Shown: positions 46,707 to 59,151 of the stretch, piece after piece
How the letters are laid out: each line of letters begins with the position of its first letter
How positions within the stretch are numbered: position 1 is the first letter of the stretch
NCBI GenBank assembly: GCA_035235625.1
Contig: CP141148.1
Coordinates: 19,345,057-19,409,056 of the forward strand
DNA from: Saururus chinensis
Taxonomy: Eukaryota > Streptophyta > Magnoliopsida > Piperales > Saururaceae
Direction of reading: 5' to 3'
Length of the DNA: 64,000 nt
Translations under genes and position numbers: made by a program
Notes under the pieces: model-generated
Told to the model about the DNA's origin: nothing
The model's database searches: none
The model's input: the letters and a program-made list of their open reading frames with translations, nothing else

Positions 46707-48359
46707 CCTTCATTAGACAAAACCAATTTTGCCACTTGGAACCCGATCGATTACCTCATGAAGGAAAATGACCACCTTTTTTTTATTTTTGGATCGTTTT
46801 CAAACACAACACCCCACACCGAGCCGGATCAATGCCAAGTAGAAGTTGACACAGAGAGCCGTATTTAGAGCTTAGTTGAAATAAAAGGTGAGATCCCGTA
46901 GTTCTTCTAGAGCTTTTTCTGACTTTCTAGATTCATGAATCTCCTTATTCACCAATGGGGATGGTGAAGATACTGAGGACCAATGTCTTCTAAAGGCAAA
47001 GAAATTTTCACCGAGAAGGAGAGAAAAATGAAGCAGGAAAAATCTTTTGATTCCCACATACGGTGCCAAAGTGATGATGCTATTTTAGGAACATGTACCT
47101 GCATCCAAAGAGATGGCACCTCCAACGCCTAAGTGAGAAGGTGGAAGGATGATTAGCAGGAAGTTTTTCAAAATAAGTGTCTTTTTTTCATAGACGTACC
47201 ACATGGTATATATAGAAGTATGTAGTTGAATTCTGTTACAATTTCATGTTGATCATGTACCTTGATGGTAGGAGATGGTTGTAACAACTTTAAAGTAGTC
47301 AAAGATTTGTTTTTCAAGTAGTCAAAACTCCATGTGTCGAATTTCTATTAGCAGTTATGTATTATCCTCATCAAAAAGAAAATAAAACAGATGCAACTAA
47401 TAGTGTTATCGGGACTCCCTTAGCATAATACCTATTTTTATTATGCTAATACTTAGGTGGGACTCACGATAAGATAAAAATATTAAAAAAGAGAAATAGA
47501 GCTATTAATATAGGACGGAGCGAGCATAAATTAGTAAGACCAAAAGGCATATACCAATCAGCTAATAACAATCAATTAAAGCAATTGACTTCTATGTCAA
47601 ATGTCTAAGGGTGAAAAAAAGAGAGCAAAAGCCCAGTTTCAAAGAACTTGTAGAAACAAGTATAGCTAGTCATGAAGACCATCATGAATCGATCAACTCG
47701 TAAAATATTTCATACAAAAGACAGCACTTATGCACCGACTGGTGGAAGGAGACATTTTAAAACAAAGGTCCACCATCTCCATGTTGTAAAAAACTAACAT
47801 GAAAACAAAGCGTGCATAACTTAGCGTCCATTTGTTTCATCTAATTTAGATATGAACTAAATAAGTTCATGAAAATCTACTAAAAAGGTGGGTTTTTTAG
47901 AGTATTTGTTTAGTACTTAATTCAATTAACGAATTAGCCTATAAATTGGAGCCACGTTAATGAAATCATATGGATAGTGAAATCCATTTCCTCCCATTCA
48001 AACTTCACTCCCCTCATCCTGATCTCCGGTTCCCCATCCCAACTCCTCTCCTCTCAACCCCCCCCACCCCCCCCGTCCTGACTCCTCTCCTCTGAACTTT
48101 TCCTCCCATGGTGACTCTCTTCACCCGTCTTCAAATCTCCCTTCCATGGTGATCTTCCAGCCTCTTCCACTACCATATCTACCTTAAGCAGAAGCACATC
48201 ATATTCCCCTCCAACGTAAACAGGAACAGGCGTCTTCCCCCCCCCCAACTAGAGGAACTCTTCGGTCACTAGGTTGAAGAAGAAGAAGACAGGGAGCTCT
48301 GAGAATAGCCTGCCCAAGTAGAAAATGCAATTTCAGGTGTCCAGATATAAATCTATATA
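46707..48359. repeat. 1.65-kb direct repeat, unit A
   Basis: Collinear with 49234-50941, from CCTTCATTAGAC to AAATCTATATA, with indels. Contains a Stowaway right-end remnant (about 47490-47524) and two long C runs (48057-48080, 48237-48247). The minus strand of 48248-48054 reads GGGKTPVPVYVGGEYDVLLL, a frame also present in unit B. Confidence 0.88.
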
Positions 48360-49233
48360 CGGAATTTCCAATGGCCCAGGTCTTGTCTCTAGTCGATGGC
48401 CGTCATTCTACCACACCACCCGCTTCTTCTTCTTTTCTACAGTGTGGCAGCGGCTGAAGCCGCTGCCATTGAGGCCTTTGCTATCAAGCATCCCCGGCCG
48501 CCATGGCCAACCTTTACCAAAAAGAAGCGGAACCGGAGATAGTATCCAGCCATCGGCCAGTAGTAGCAGAAAAACTGCAATTTTGCATGAACAGTGATTT
48601 CTACAATCAGTGTTCATGTAAATTATGAAAATAGTAAATTTGCATAAATCTCTATTAAAGTCATTATATTCAATTTTATTTAACAAAACTCCTACTAATC
48701 TCGATTCGAAATCCTACCTCAATGGCTGAGTTATTGTCGATCCACTACTGCCAGAGCCTCGTGGGTAAATTCCATTGTCACTTCTTCCTCCTTTCCTTCA
48801 CTATCCAAAGCTAACCCCCTAAGAGCCCTAATTATCCTTTTATAAGCATGAGGATTAGGATTCCTAATCCCCTAAGGAGTTGGACCAAAAGCTCTTAAAT
48901 TGGCAACCTAATCGGGCCCTAAAAACAGAATTTCGTAACATTAATTAATCAGGCCCGTACAGTGACTTAAACGGACAATTTGTGCATCCAATTCGGGTAA
49001 ACGAGCCCTGCACGTTATAATCAACTTCAAATTGCCATATATCCCTCATCCAAACTCCAATTCGTGCGTTCTTGGTAGCGTTTCAAAGCTCTTTCTATCC
49101 ACTTTACGTCCATCATTCAGCTATTAATTCTAACTGATGATCAAGTCATTTTTATGAGAAGTTCAAGGGGTCCAACACCCTAATTTCTATGTGGTCAACT
49201 TCGGAAATTTAAAAAATTCCCAGACATTACATT
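48360..49233. other. Spacer between the direct repeats
   Basis: No recognised gene. Near 48905-49015 the sequences CGGGCCCTAAAAA and AACGAGCCCTGC resemble hAT-type termini but have no partner that I could confirm. Confidence 0.45.
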
Positions 49234-50941
49234 CCTTCATTAGACCAAACCAATTTTGCCACCTGGAAGCCGATCGATCATCTCATGAAGGAAAAAGGCC
49301 ACCTTTTTTCTTTTTGGATTTGTTTCAAACACAACACCCCACACCAAGCTAGATTAATGCCAAGTAGAAGTTGACACCGAGACCCGTATTTAGAACTTAG
49401 TTGAAATAAGAGGTGAGATCCCTCCCCCGATCCTCTTTTACACATTTGTTTTATATATATGGGCTCAAGACCCGACTTTTATTGAGCCAGATTGATGTCA
49501 GGCAAAAGATGACAGCAAGAGCTGATTCCATGTTGAGTCGAAATTAGAAGTGAGATACCATAATTCTTCTAGAGCTTCTTCTGACTTTCTAGATTCATGA
49601 ATCTCCTTGTTCACCAATAGGGATGATGAAGATACTGAGGACCAGTGTCTTCTAAAGACAAAGAAATTTTCACCGAGAAGGAGAGAAAAATGAAGCCGAA
49701 AAAATCTTTTGATTCCCACAAGACGATGCCAAACTGATGATGCTATTTTAGAAACACGAACCTGCATCCAAAGAGAGGGCACCTCGGACGCCCAAGTTAG
49801 AAGGTTAAGGATGATTAGCAAGAAGTTTCTCAGAAAAAGAGTCTATTTGGCAGAGATATACCTCATTCTATATATAAGAGCATGTGGTTGAATTTTGTTA
49901 CCGTTTCATGTTGATCATGTACCTTGATTGCAAGAGATGGTTGTAAGAACTTTGAAGTAGTAATTTACCTTTAAAGTAGTCAAAACTCCATTTGTAATTT
50001 CTATTAGTGGTTATGTATTATCTTCATCAATTTTCAAAGAAGAAAAACCAAATGTGACTCACAGTGTTATCGGGACTCCCTTAGCATAATACCTATTTTT
50101 ATTATGCTAATACATAGGCTATTAATATAGGACAAAGGGAGTACAAATTAGTAAGAGACCAAAAGGCATATACCAATCAGCTAATAACAAATTAATTAAA
50201 GCAACTAACTTCTATGTCAAACCTATGAGGTGAAAAAAGAGAGCAAAAGCCCAGTTTTCAAGAACTTGTAGAGACATGTAAAAGACCTTATGTAATGATG
50301 ACCATTATGAATTGATCAAGTCGAACAAAATTTCATGCAAAGGACATCACTTATGCACCGACTGGTGGAAGGAGACATATTAAAACAAGGGCTCTCCATC
50401 TCCATGTTGCAAAAAACTAACGCAAAAACAAAGCCACTATCACTTAGGGTTCGTTTGTTTCATCTAATTTAGATCTGAACTAAATAAGTTCATGAAAAGC
50501 TACTCAAAAGGTGGACTTTTCAGAGCATTTGTTTAGTACTTAATTCAGTTAACGAATCAGCACATAAATTGGACCCACTTTAATGAAATCATATGGACAG
50601 TCAGATCCATTTCCTCCTATCCCGACTTTCGGCTTCTCTCCCCCCCCCCCCCCCCCCTTCTTGACTCCTCTCCTCTCCTCTCTTAACTTTTCCTCCCTTG
50701 GCAACCCTCTTCCACCCCTTCGAATTTCCTATCCGTGGTGATCTTCCATCCTCTTCCACTGCCATATCTGCCTTAAGCACAGGCACATCATATTCCCCTC
50801 CACCATAAACAGGAACTGACGTCTTCCCTCCACCGGGAGGAACTTTTCGATTGCTAGGTTGAGGAAAAAGGCAGAGAGCTCCAAAAGTAGCCTGCCCAAG
50901 TTGAAGATGCAATTTCAGGTGTCCAAATATAAATCTGTATA
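49234..50941. repeat. 1.7-kb direct repeat, unit B
   Basis: Partner of 46707-48359. Differs mainly by extra DNA at about 49420-49555, where a stretch of about 76 bp (49345-49420) appears again in diverged form (49482-49557). A Stowaway right end lies at 50116-50151. Confidence 0.88.
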
Positions 50942-51225
50942 TGAAAAGCCACCTAAAATTGCAACTTCTACTTGGGTAGGCTCCTCATGGGGCTCTGTGC
51001 CTTCTTCCTCAACTTGGATGAAAAATAGCAACCGAAGAGTTCCTCCAGGGGGAGTGAAGACGTTACTTCCTATTTACAATGGAGGGGGAATATGATGCAA
51101 TTACACTTAAGGCAGAGATGACAGTGGATGGAGGATCACCAATAGAAGATTCGAAGAGGGGAGAGTTGAGGGTAGAAGAGGGTTGCCATGGGAGGAGAAG
51201 TGAAAGAGAAGAGGAGTTAGGATTG
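50640..51225. repeat. Large imperfect palindrome
   Basis: 50640-50937 is the reverse complement of about 50951-51225 with many small differences; the centre is about 13 bp. The left arm is the tail of unit B. Each arm carries, on its own sense, the frame seen in unit A: GGGKTSVPVYGGGEYDV on the minus strand of the left arm, and a decayed version on the plus strand of the right arm. The origin is unknown. Confidence 0.75.
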
Positions 51226-52300
51226 AGGGAACAGAAAGCACTAGGACAAATTAAGCATAATTAAACTAACTAAGCCTAGATTTATATTGTCTCTTGTCTG
51301 CTATAGAATGACAGAATCACTTCAAAAGCTTCTGGATTTGGGCTGTTCACTACCTCCTTACCATAAAATTAAAATTTAATGAAGTCTTATAACTAAGTTC
51401 AAGGTCTATTTATGAAGGATGAGATGATAATGATGATTGGCTAATGCATCCAAGATCATAGCTTACGCTATTGCCAACATGCAGAGATAATAGAATTCAA
51501 GGACTAGCCTAATGCTTCGCATGGAACAGAGAACGGACATTAATGAAGATCGTGCAATTCAACTAAGAATGAAACTATTATAAACTAGGAAGAGCAACAA
51601 AATATCGAAATAAAAACATATATACAACGCAAGTAAAAGTTGCAGACTTATCTAAAATCAGTAAATTGCATTCACCAAGCCCTGAAACCACAACCTGTTG
51701 AGAAAACGTGATATATACTTATAACACGAGCCAAAATTCTATCTATATCATGGAATTACTTGAAAAGACTAATATATATAAAAGAACTACTCCCAATAAA
51801 ACTGAGTACAAACAAATAATATAGCAATTAATCTCAAAGTGCGGAGAGAAAAGGAGGGAGAGCACTGGAAGGGGCCGCGTTGCCTTCACTTGATTATGGT
51901 TTCGTTCTCTGAGTGCGAGGCCAACGGAGGTGGTAATAGGGTCGAAAGAAGGAAAGTGAGGAATGTTGCAAAAGCAAGGAAAGTTGACGGTTTTGCATTG
52001 TTGCGTACAAGCCCAACGAAGAGGGATGATGCGCGTGACAATGAAGCAATCATTAACGATTTCGTTTTTAGGCTACAAATAAGTCAAAAATAACGTAGGT
52101 CAAAATTGGTTTGATTCTTATATGTGCAAAAACACTCACTAACGACTGCCATCACAATCCTAGATACCATCAGGCATTATACTAACTACTTCATGCAAAG
52201 ACTCTTACTCTTACCAGGACAAACTAAAATTGACAGATTCGATGGTGGAGGTGAAGAGATTATTGTCATTATGGTTTCATGCAAGAGACAAGAGCAGAGT
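51226..52300. other. Unassigned DNA
   Basis: AT-rich. 51839-52093 is an isolated open frame with no recognised domain. Confidence 0.45.
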
Positions 52301-52580
52301 TACCTAGTTACTTCTATCTTTCATGCAAGAGCCAATAATCCATATATATCAATAAATTACAGCACAAAACCAAAAACAAGAAAAGTATCCCCATTACTAG
52401 AAGTATCACATAGTTACTTCTATCTATCATGCTAGAGCCAATAATCCATCTATATCAATAAATTACAGCACAAAACCAAAAACAAGAAAAGTATCCCCAT
52501 TACTAGAATTATCACCTAGTTACTTCGATCTATCATGCAAGAGCCAATAATCCATCTATATCAATAAATTACAGCACAAA
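52301..52580. repeat. 106-bp tandem repeat, about 2.6 copies
   Basis: GTTACTTC starts recur at 52307, 52413 and 52519. Each unit contains GAGCCAATAATCCAT and AAGAAAAGTATCCCC. Confidence 0.93.
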
Positions 52581-55500
52581 GCTGGTATCTAAAAGTGTAT
52601 AAATTAGGAAGAGAGCGCAACGCAAATAGCAGATACCAATCAAACCAGCTGACTTATTTGTCTCAACTAGAGAAAAACAGAACCTGCAGAGACATGCAAA
52701 ACACTAGGACGGAGAACAGTCTTTTACTGGCGTGCGAGGAAAAAAGTCTTTCTCTGTCGCTTGCACTCTGAGAAGGAAAGCTGATAGTGGCGGGCGTGGC
52801 CGCGGACCAGAAGCAAATGGTTGGGCGCGGCGCAGAAGGTGGCAAAGAAGGCCTTGCTGAAGGAGGAGGACAGGGGCGACGTGCACTCGAGACATGGATA
52901 TGGAGGACAGCAATGTCGGTGGAGATTATCAACATAAAATAGCCTTCCATCTTCGGAACTGGAAGGGTCAAGAATAACAAATTTATGAAGAGAATTAGGG
53001 AATAAAATATTTTACGCAGAATACTTGAAACAAATTCCAATGGGCAGCGGATTCTTGAACGGGAAAGTGGGGCTTTATAAGGAAAGTTTCGTAACTATTA
53101 ACAACTTTCTTCTTTCTTCTACGCCTTGCCAGTTGCGAAAACATCATAAAAGCCAAGATACAATCTGGACGACCCCATGTTCCCGCACGTACCACTCATG
53201 GTCTCTTACAGTGGCTTCCTGTCCCATGTGCCGATTCAAGTCGTGATACCTTTTATTGTGCACTATCCTAATTGGTTGTTTTTCCTGGCCAGATTATTTA
53301 CCGGTTAAATTAGGGTTTTCCTTGGTTGAATCGGATTTCTGCCTGGTTGAACGGGAAAAATCTGTACCCGGACACCAAACCCATTGGGGGACGGGTTAAT
53401 TTTAAAAATGTAGTCATTGTTTTGGAGGACTTTGACCGTTTGAATCCCTCCAACCCTACCTTTCTGGACGCGAATCTGCTGGGGAGGGTTTGTGGCTCAG
53501 CCCCCATTGGAAACCAATGAACAGCTTCCACGTCGCAAGGACTGAAATTCACGCGGTTTCATCCCTTCTCGCTGAAATTCAGGATAACAATTCAGTGACT
53601 ACAAGGGCTACTGCAATCATAAATACGATTATGTAGCTCTTTTATGCTATTGTTGAGGAAGACAATTCAGGGACTGTGCTATATATTGCAACATATCAAC
53701 TCTACCACTTTTGAACTGTGGTTAGTGGTAAAGGTAAACACTTTGACTATGTTTATAATCTTATGCAATCTTTGTTTTTTTATGATAAAGCTTGTAACTT
53801 ACTATGTTCATACCCCCATTTTTTTAGAATGGTTACTACGGATAAGATTGAGGAGACTTGATCTTTGCAGGCATATGTTGCTCTGTTATTGTTTGATAAA
53901 TTGTATGAATTTTGCTGTTCAAACAAATTCTTAAGTGCGTCAATCAAAATGTCCCATTGTAGAACAACTAGTGTTAATTTTTAGGATAGCCATGTATTTA
54001 GCAACTAGTAAATTTTTTTGTAAACATTGCACATATGCAAGTAGAAACTTGGTAGTTTTTTGTGCAAAAAAGGATACAGATTAATAATCAGATATTGCTC
54101 TTACTTTTCATTTTTGTATTATTGTTTGGTCTTTCGCAGCAGTTAACACTTGATAATATATTCTATTATTTTCTTATATCAATTAGCACTTCACTTACTC
54201 TCCCAACAGTGACCACAGAAGACTTATTCTTTTTAGTGTTATAACCTACACCTTGCCTTCACCTGCTCTGAAACTCCATAGTCGTTACCTTAGGCCGTTT
54301 TTCTTTATCTTCTTCTCTTTTCTAGTAAATGAGGTTCAATGGATACTTATAGTGATATTCCATCAATTGATTGGGTGTGCTGTATTATAGTATCTGACTT
54401 GCAATCTATGTATAAGTTTGGAACTTCCATGGTCTCAAAGAGTTGATTCGGAATATGTGATGTAATGACGTGATGGGGAATTTAAAAAATACCATTTCAA
54501 GACACGGCTTGGAAATTTCTTTTAATGAAGAGAAATGATGTCTCATTGCTTCTAAGAACCTTTATCCAAGTAATTCTTTATGTATTTGTTGTCTTCTGAT
54601 CTATCATGTTTATGTTTTTCATATGTTGCACTGATGTCTTTCTTATTTCTTAATTAGTATATTTTAGACATACCACGTCTCCGTCAATATGGTAATCAAT
54701 ATGAGGGACATTGCTGGTTCATGACATTTCTAGTTCAGACAATGACACTCAATATGCCTCATCTCATTTGAAATCATAATTTCATGCGCAGATCATAATG
54801 ATGAAAAATGGATAACTGCTACAATATCCTGAGTGATCAGTTACATGCTCAGGGTAAGGGCGTAAGACCAAGCTGTTTATATAACATGGAACATTGAGTT
54901 CCTTGTTGGTGACAATGGTAGACATGCAGGAAACAAGGGGAGTGTAGTAAACACTAGTATTCTCGACCCTGGAGTACACTGAAAAGTTCTATGCTTCAAA
55001 TAACTATATATTACAAGTTTTGGACATATAAAGGTCAAATAACTATGTGCAGTTTTTTATGTTCAATTTTTTATTACAAGATAGGTAATGACTAGCATTC
55101 CCTGTTTAACTATGTTATGTGCAGTCATCAATTGCATGATGGGATGTTATCCGTAAAGGATAAGAAGGTACCGGATATACCTGCGCAGTTTTTTCTATTT
55201 TAGTTTGCAATATAAACACTATCATGGTTTATCCAAACTGTTGCTTATGGCCTTTTTTTTTACCTTTCCTTTTGTGATTATTTGAATTAAACTTTTCTTG
55301 TTTGAGGAACAATTACTACTGGAACAGTTTGAAAAATCACGGCTAAAGATACTAGATGTCATTTTGTTGGTTATTTCATTTCAGCATCCTATCAATTAGC
55401 TGCAATATTTGTTTAAACAGAACAACTTTTGAGGATTTGTAATTCATGAAAAAAGTAGGCTTTGTTATCTACATTCTTACAAACACTATGTCAATGTGTT

Positions 55501-55763
55501 TTTTCTATGTTGATTTAATTCTTTTCTATATATTTCTATCACACCAAAAAGTTAGGAACATTGCACTAAAGTTATGAGGGTATTATTTTTTACCAACGTA
55601 TATAATATATAGTGAACCTTCTAAAAGAATGCAAGTCATTTTCCTTTAATTGGTTTGACCACTAATTTATGACTTTTCTATCGGTATAGTTTTAGAATAT
55701 CTAGTGGATTTCTGGAATTATATTCTGACTATGTTTTGTATGTTGACTTTCATTTTATTATAA
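52581..55763. other. Unassigned DNA
   Basis: 52780-52900 is GC-rich and gives open frames on several strands, none recognised. The rest is AT-rich with long T tracts, like plant introns or intergenic DNA. Confidence 0.45.
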
Positions 55764-56055
55764 GGAGCAGCAAACCTCTGTGGAGAATGAAATTTTGCGC
55801 AAGCAAGCAACTCCAAGCTATACTCCATTTAGTTCTTATGGTTTGTTGATGATAATGGATTCAAATTATTTGTAGGTAGAAGAATTACGAAGGATGCAAA
55901 CAACTCTAGTGGGAAAGTATCTACAGCTGAGCTCTATTGATGGGAGGCAATCCTGCTTGACACTTGATCAAACTCTTGAATTGAGAGATGATGCTGAATT
56001 TCACATCCAGGAAGACTCAACCACAACTTTGCACTTGGGGTACTTGTCCCTTTGA
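55764..56055 (+). other. Two coding-like blocks, possible exons of an unknown gene
   Basis: Block 1 (55764-55840) reads EQQTSVENEILRKQATPSY after a TAAG acceptor-like site. Block 2 (55876-56055) reads VEELRRMQTTLVGKYLQLSS, then DGRQSCLTLDQTLELRDD, and ends in a stop. The gap between them (35 bp) is too short for a normal plant intron, and block 1 runs into a stop just before block 2. Codon use looks coding and a short coiled coil is likely, but the family is not recognised. Confidence 0.3.
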
Positions 56056-57584
56056 AACTGTTTTATATTTCCACACATCTTTCATTCTCTCTTGTTCGTC
56101 ATCTTTGCAATTAGATGTCTACAACCACCAGATGTAGGTAAATAGCTTTGGCCATTTCTCATGGAAAAGAATAAATGAATTATCGAATCATAGCTGTTAA
56201 AATAAACATATGTTATATGCAGTTTTTTATTGCAAGACAGGTAATGACGAGCATTCTCTATCTAACTATGTTATGTGTAATTTTTTATTACAATTTTGGT
56301 GAATAGTAAATCTCAGGCTACTTATCATAAGATACCATCAAAGAACAGAAAATTTTCAAGTTGAAAATTAGAAGTCAGCAACTAGTTTAAACCTATTCTT
56401 GTAGGAAACACCCTTGTAACTTTTAATGCTTCATCATTATCTTGTGGGTAGTAATGCATCTGATCTGTACCAAATAGCATAAACTAAGAGAGAACATTAT
56501 CTTATCTATTTGCAACAGCGAATATCTCATAAAAGCAGAGAAAAAAACTGCAACTTTTAGTTTTGGAAATATATAGGTCAAATAACTATAGGAAGAATAA
56601 GCATATAAGCCAAATAGTAGAACCATAAAGACAACCACATTAGTTAAAATAAGCTGAGTTTACAGCATTGAAATGTGCTTTTATGTGTTAACTAGATTCT
56701 CTCATCGCAAACTGCCTATACGGAACCTTGTTTAAATATAGTCAAATGAAAAGTTGGATTGAGTCATATGACTGTTGATTATGTTCAAGAAACTGTATTT
56801 TGATAAAAATATTGTTTGTTGATATGCCCAGAAAAACCTTTTTTCTTGAGAGTTCATGTAACTAAATTCGTTTATTTATATCTCATTTTTACTAGGACTC
56901 TGTTGTGTCTTGACTTCAATTCCTAATTTCCTTATGTTGCCCCACCTTTTTTAGTTTAACACTCTCGTGTTTCCCATCCTTATCTCTCTTTGATAGAATG
57001 CTCTGGTCTTTGTCCCTAACCATTATGAATTCCATCACCTAAAAATATTGTTTAATTTCTTACCTCACATTTTTTATTTGGTCACATTTGCAGGTATTGT
57101 AATTAGTCTGATTAGCTAACAACATCTTATTTATATTGTCTGTCAGTGCTCTATGTAAATACTTCGTTACCATGAACTGCTATGTCTTATTTGGAGCTTA
57201 CAATAGTGTTTGGACGCATTTTTTTATCATGGGAATACTGGGCGGTCCTTATGAGAGGTGGATCCTTTGATTTTCAAAGTAGCAGAAACATGTGTCCCAG
57301 TTAGTTGGGTGGATCATCATTTGAGTTTGTGTTGAATGAATCAATGAACAAAATGACTGCATCAGCTATAAATGGATGATATAATTGAAGAGAAGTTCTA
57401 GATGCATGAGTTCATGCTATTTTGGATGTTCTTGGGAATGGTGATGCGTTTCTTGCTAGGCCATGGAAGCTGTTGTTTCTATTTTTCTTTTTTCCTTCCC
57501 TTGTTTTTTGTTAGCTCATTATGTGGCCCAAGAAGCTGCATTGAAACACAAACATTGGTATAGAATGCTTTTGATTCATTTCAG
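56056..57584. other. Unassigned AT-rich DNA, intron-like
   Basis: Nothing recognised. It ends in a TTTCAG acceptor at 57581-57584 that opens the next exon. Confidence 0.45.
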
Positions 57585-57785
57585 TTTGACAATCAGAAAG
57601 TAACTTTTCACCATGTCCATCATACACCACTTTTGTCATGTGACGATTTAAAAGGTGTTGGATCTTTGGACTCAACTTGTCTATTTAGTGAGAATTTGCA
57701 GCTACAGGATGATTTGATCGTATATGGAACGGGAAATCTTGAGATATCTTCCCATGTTTCAACTGGTTTATTTCTGTTAAAATAA
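57585..57785 (+). pseudogene. Exon fragment resembling the At5g11700/At4g32920 membrane-protein family
   Basis: After the CAG acceptor the frame reads FDNQKVTFHHVHHTPLLSC, DDLKGVGSLDSTC, then NLQLQDDLIVYGTGNLEI and a stop at 57783. The pattern DL-GVGSLD-TC followed about 10 residues on by a D-x-x-I-x-G-x-GN segment matches, from memory, the N-terminal part of the large plant glycine-rich transmembrane proteins typified by At5g11700. Only this single exon-sized piece is seen. A second, inverted copy with an extra stop lies at 63811-64000. Confidence 0.5.
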
Positions 57786-58556
57786 ATTTTCACATAAGTA
57801 GTGGCCATTTAGCTATAAATGCTCTTGGGTCTTGTTTATTGACAAAGAATTGAAAGAAGAAATGTAATTTATATGCCCTCTATTCCCAGGAACAAAATAG
57901 ATATAACTGGTATATTTCCAGCATGACTTATCGGGCTCACATTATAAAGATGTACTTGGTTGTATCACTTGCCGAACCCCAGTGATTTTCCATGATCAAG
58001 TTTTTTGTAATTGTCACTTAGTGAGTTTTTCCTTTAAACAATTTAGTTTGAATTCACTGAGCAAGTAAACAGTGAAGTGATAAATCTAAAAATTTGACAA
58101 GGCAAAACAGGTAATAAACTTATATGGGGTGGTAAAATTTTGACTTTTTCAGTAAATGAAGTAAAAATATATGGAATAGACATATAACGCTTCAGCGTTA
58201 CATTGTAGTGATAAAGCAACAATGTTGCGGCAATAGTGCTTCAACATTGCAGCGATAATGCTATAATGTTGTAGCAATACAGTTCCAACATTGCAGCGTT
58301 ATTGCTGCAATGTTGCAACGATAATGCTACAACGTTGCTGCTATAATGCTGCAACGTTGCACCAATAACACTCTGCAACGTTTCGGCAATAACACTTCAC
58401 CGTTGCAGCAATATTGCTGCAATGTTGCAGCGATAATGCTACAACGTTGCAACGATAATGCTCCAACGTTGCAGCATTATTGCTACAACGTTGTAGCGAT
58501 AATGTTGCAACGCTGCAGCGTTGCATGATAACGTTGCAACGTTATTGCTGCATCAT
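57597..58556 (+). repeat. Left arm of a long inverted repeat
   Basis: The reverse complement aligns closely with 62814-64000. The outer 590 bp are ordinary sequence including the exon fragment; the inner 370 bp are the minisatellite. The match reaches the window end, so the true arm is longer. Confidence 0.92.
58190..58556. repeat. 22-bp palindromic minisatellite, left array
   Basis: Units are variants of the 16-base palindrome GCTGCAACGTTGCAGC joined by six-base AT-rich links (GATAAT, ATTATT, AATAAC). The array reads nearly the same on both strands. Its inner edge abuts the truncated GLP copy. Confidence 0.92.
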
Positions 58557-58561
58557 TGTGC

Positions 58562-59043
58562 TAGAGTGTTCCTTCTAGCACAGTCAGAATCTCAGTGGCC
58601 CTTAGGTGTGTGTGGGGAGGATTCTGGCCATGTGGGGCATAGTCTATCCTAACCATATATGTGCCTAGATTGCTGAGGCTGGCTATTTGGTTCACGTTCA
58701 CTGTCGTCACATTTGATCCAACTACATTGTTCGTATTCCAGGTACGTTAAGCTCCGAGAAGAAAAAGTCCTATGGTGTAGCCGTCTTTGGGTCCTTATAG
58801 ACAAAGTCATTTACGCACACTAAAAAGAACAATAGACAAAGTTGTTTAGCTATCAGCACAAACATCAGGACTGGTGGTAATCCTCTAGTTAATACATAGT
58901 TGATGTGCAGCTAATGTCTTACTAGGGGAGTTGCAGTCAACAACACAGAAGTCCTAAAGCGGACTTGGATCAGATGCAAAGGCAAGTGAAGTGTCTACGG
59001 AGAGGAGCGTGAGCACAAGAAGATCTGGAGATGAACGTGCCAT
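58562..59043 (-). pseudogene. Germin-like protein pseudogene, copy 2, 3' truncated
   Basis: Minus strand. Exon 1 from 59043 reads MARSSPDLLVLTLLSVDTSL, then SDPSPL, a TAG in place of glutamine, and DFCVVDCNSP. The intron lies at about 58927-58821. Exon 2 starts VRVNDFVYK, so the second disulfide cysteine is now tyrosine. It has a TAG in ATP-DFF and a one-base deletion near 58739. It keeps the intact NQI and the full motif-1 stretch [17 protein letters not shown], both damaged in copy 1. It ends after that motif at the minisatellite, so motif 2 and the C-terminus are gone. Confidence 0.92.
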
Positions 59044-59122
59044 CTTTGTTTTACTTAACATTGTATTCAATAGAAAGATGACAAACATGCTCTTCTTAAA
59101 GAAGAAATCTGGGATGAGGAGC

Positions 59123-59130
59123 TACTTATA
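59123..59130 (-). promoter_or_regulatory. TATA-box equivalent of GLP copy 2
   Basis: TATAAGTA at the position of TATAAATA in copy 1, 80 bases before the start codon; one base has changed. Confidence 0.55.
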
Positions 59131-59151
59131 GTTGGATATATAGAGGCAGTC

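Noticed and set aside
47390-47530. A complete tiny MITE from CTCCCTTAGC to the Stowaway-like right end (also at 50078-50151)
   Set aside because: The left end does not match the Stowaway terminus well and the TA duplication is unclear in the first copy; described only as a right-end remnant.
46707-50941. The direct repeats as LTRs of one retrotransposon
   Set aside because: No TG...CA ends, no primer site after unit A, no polypurine tract before unit B, and no pol sequence in the spacer.
52663-53040. A 125-residue minus-strand frame in GC-rich DNA
   Set aside because: Hydrophobic and proline-rich by composition, competing frames on the same stretch, and no recognised family.
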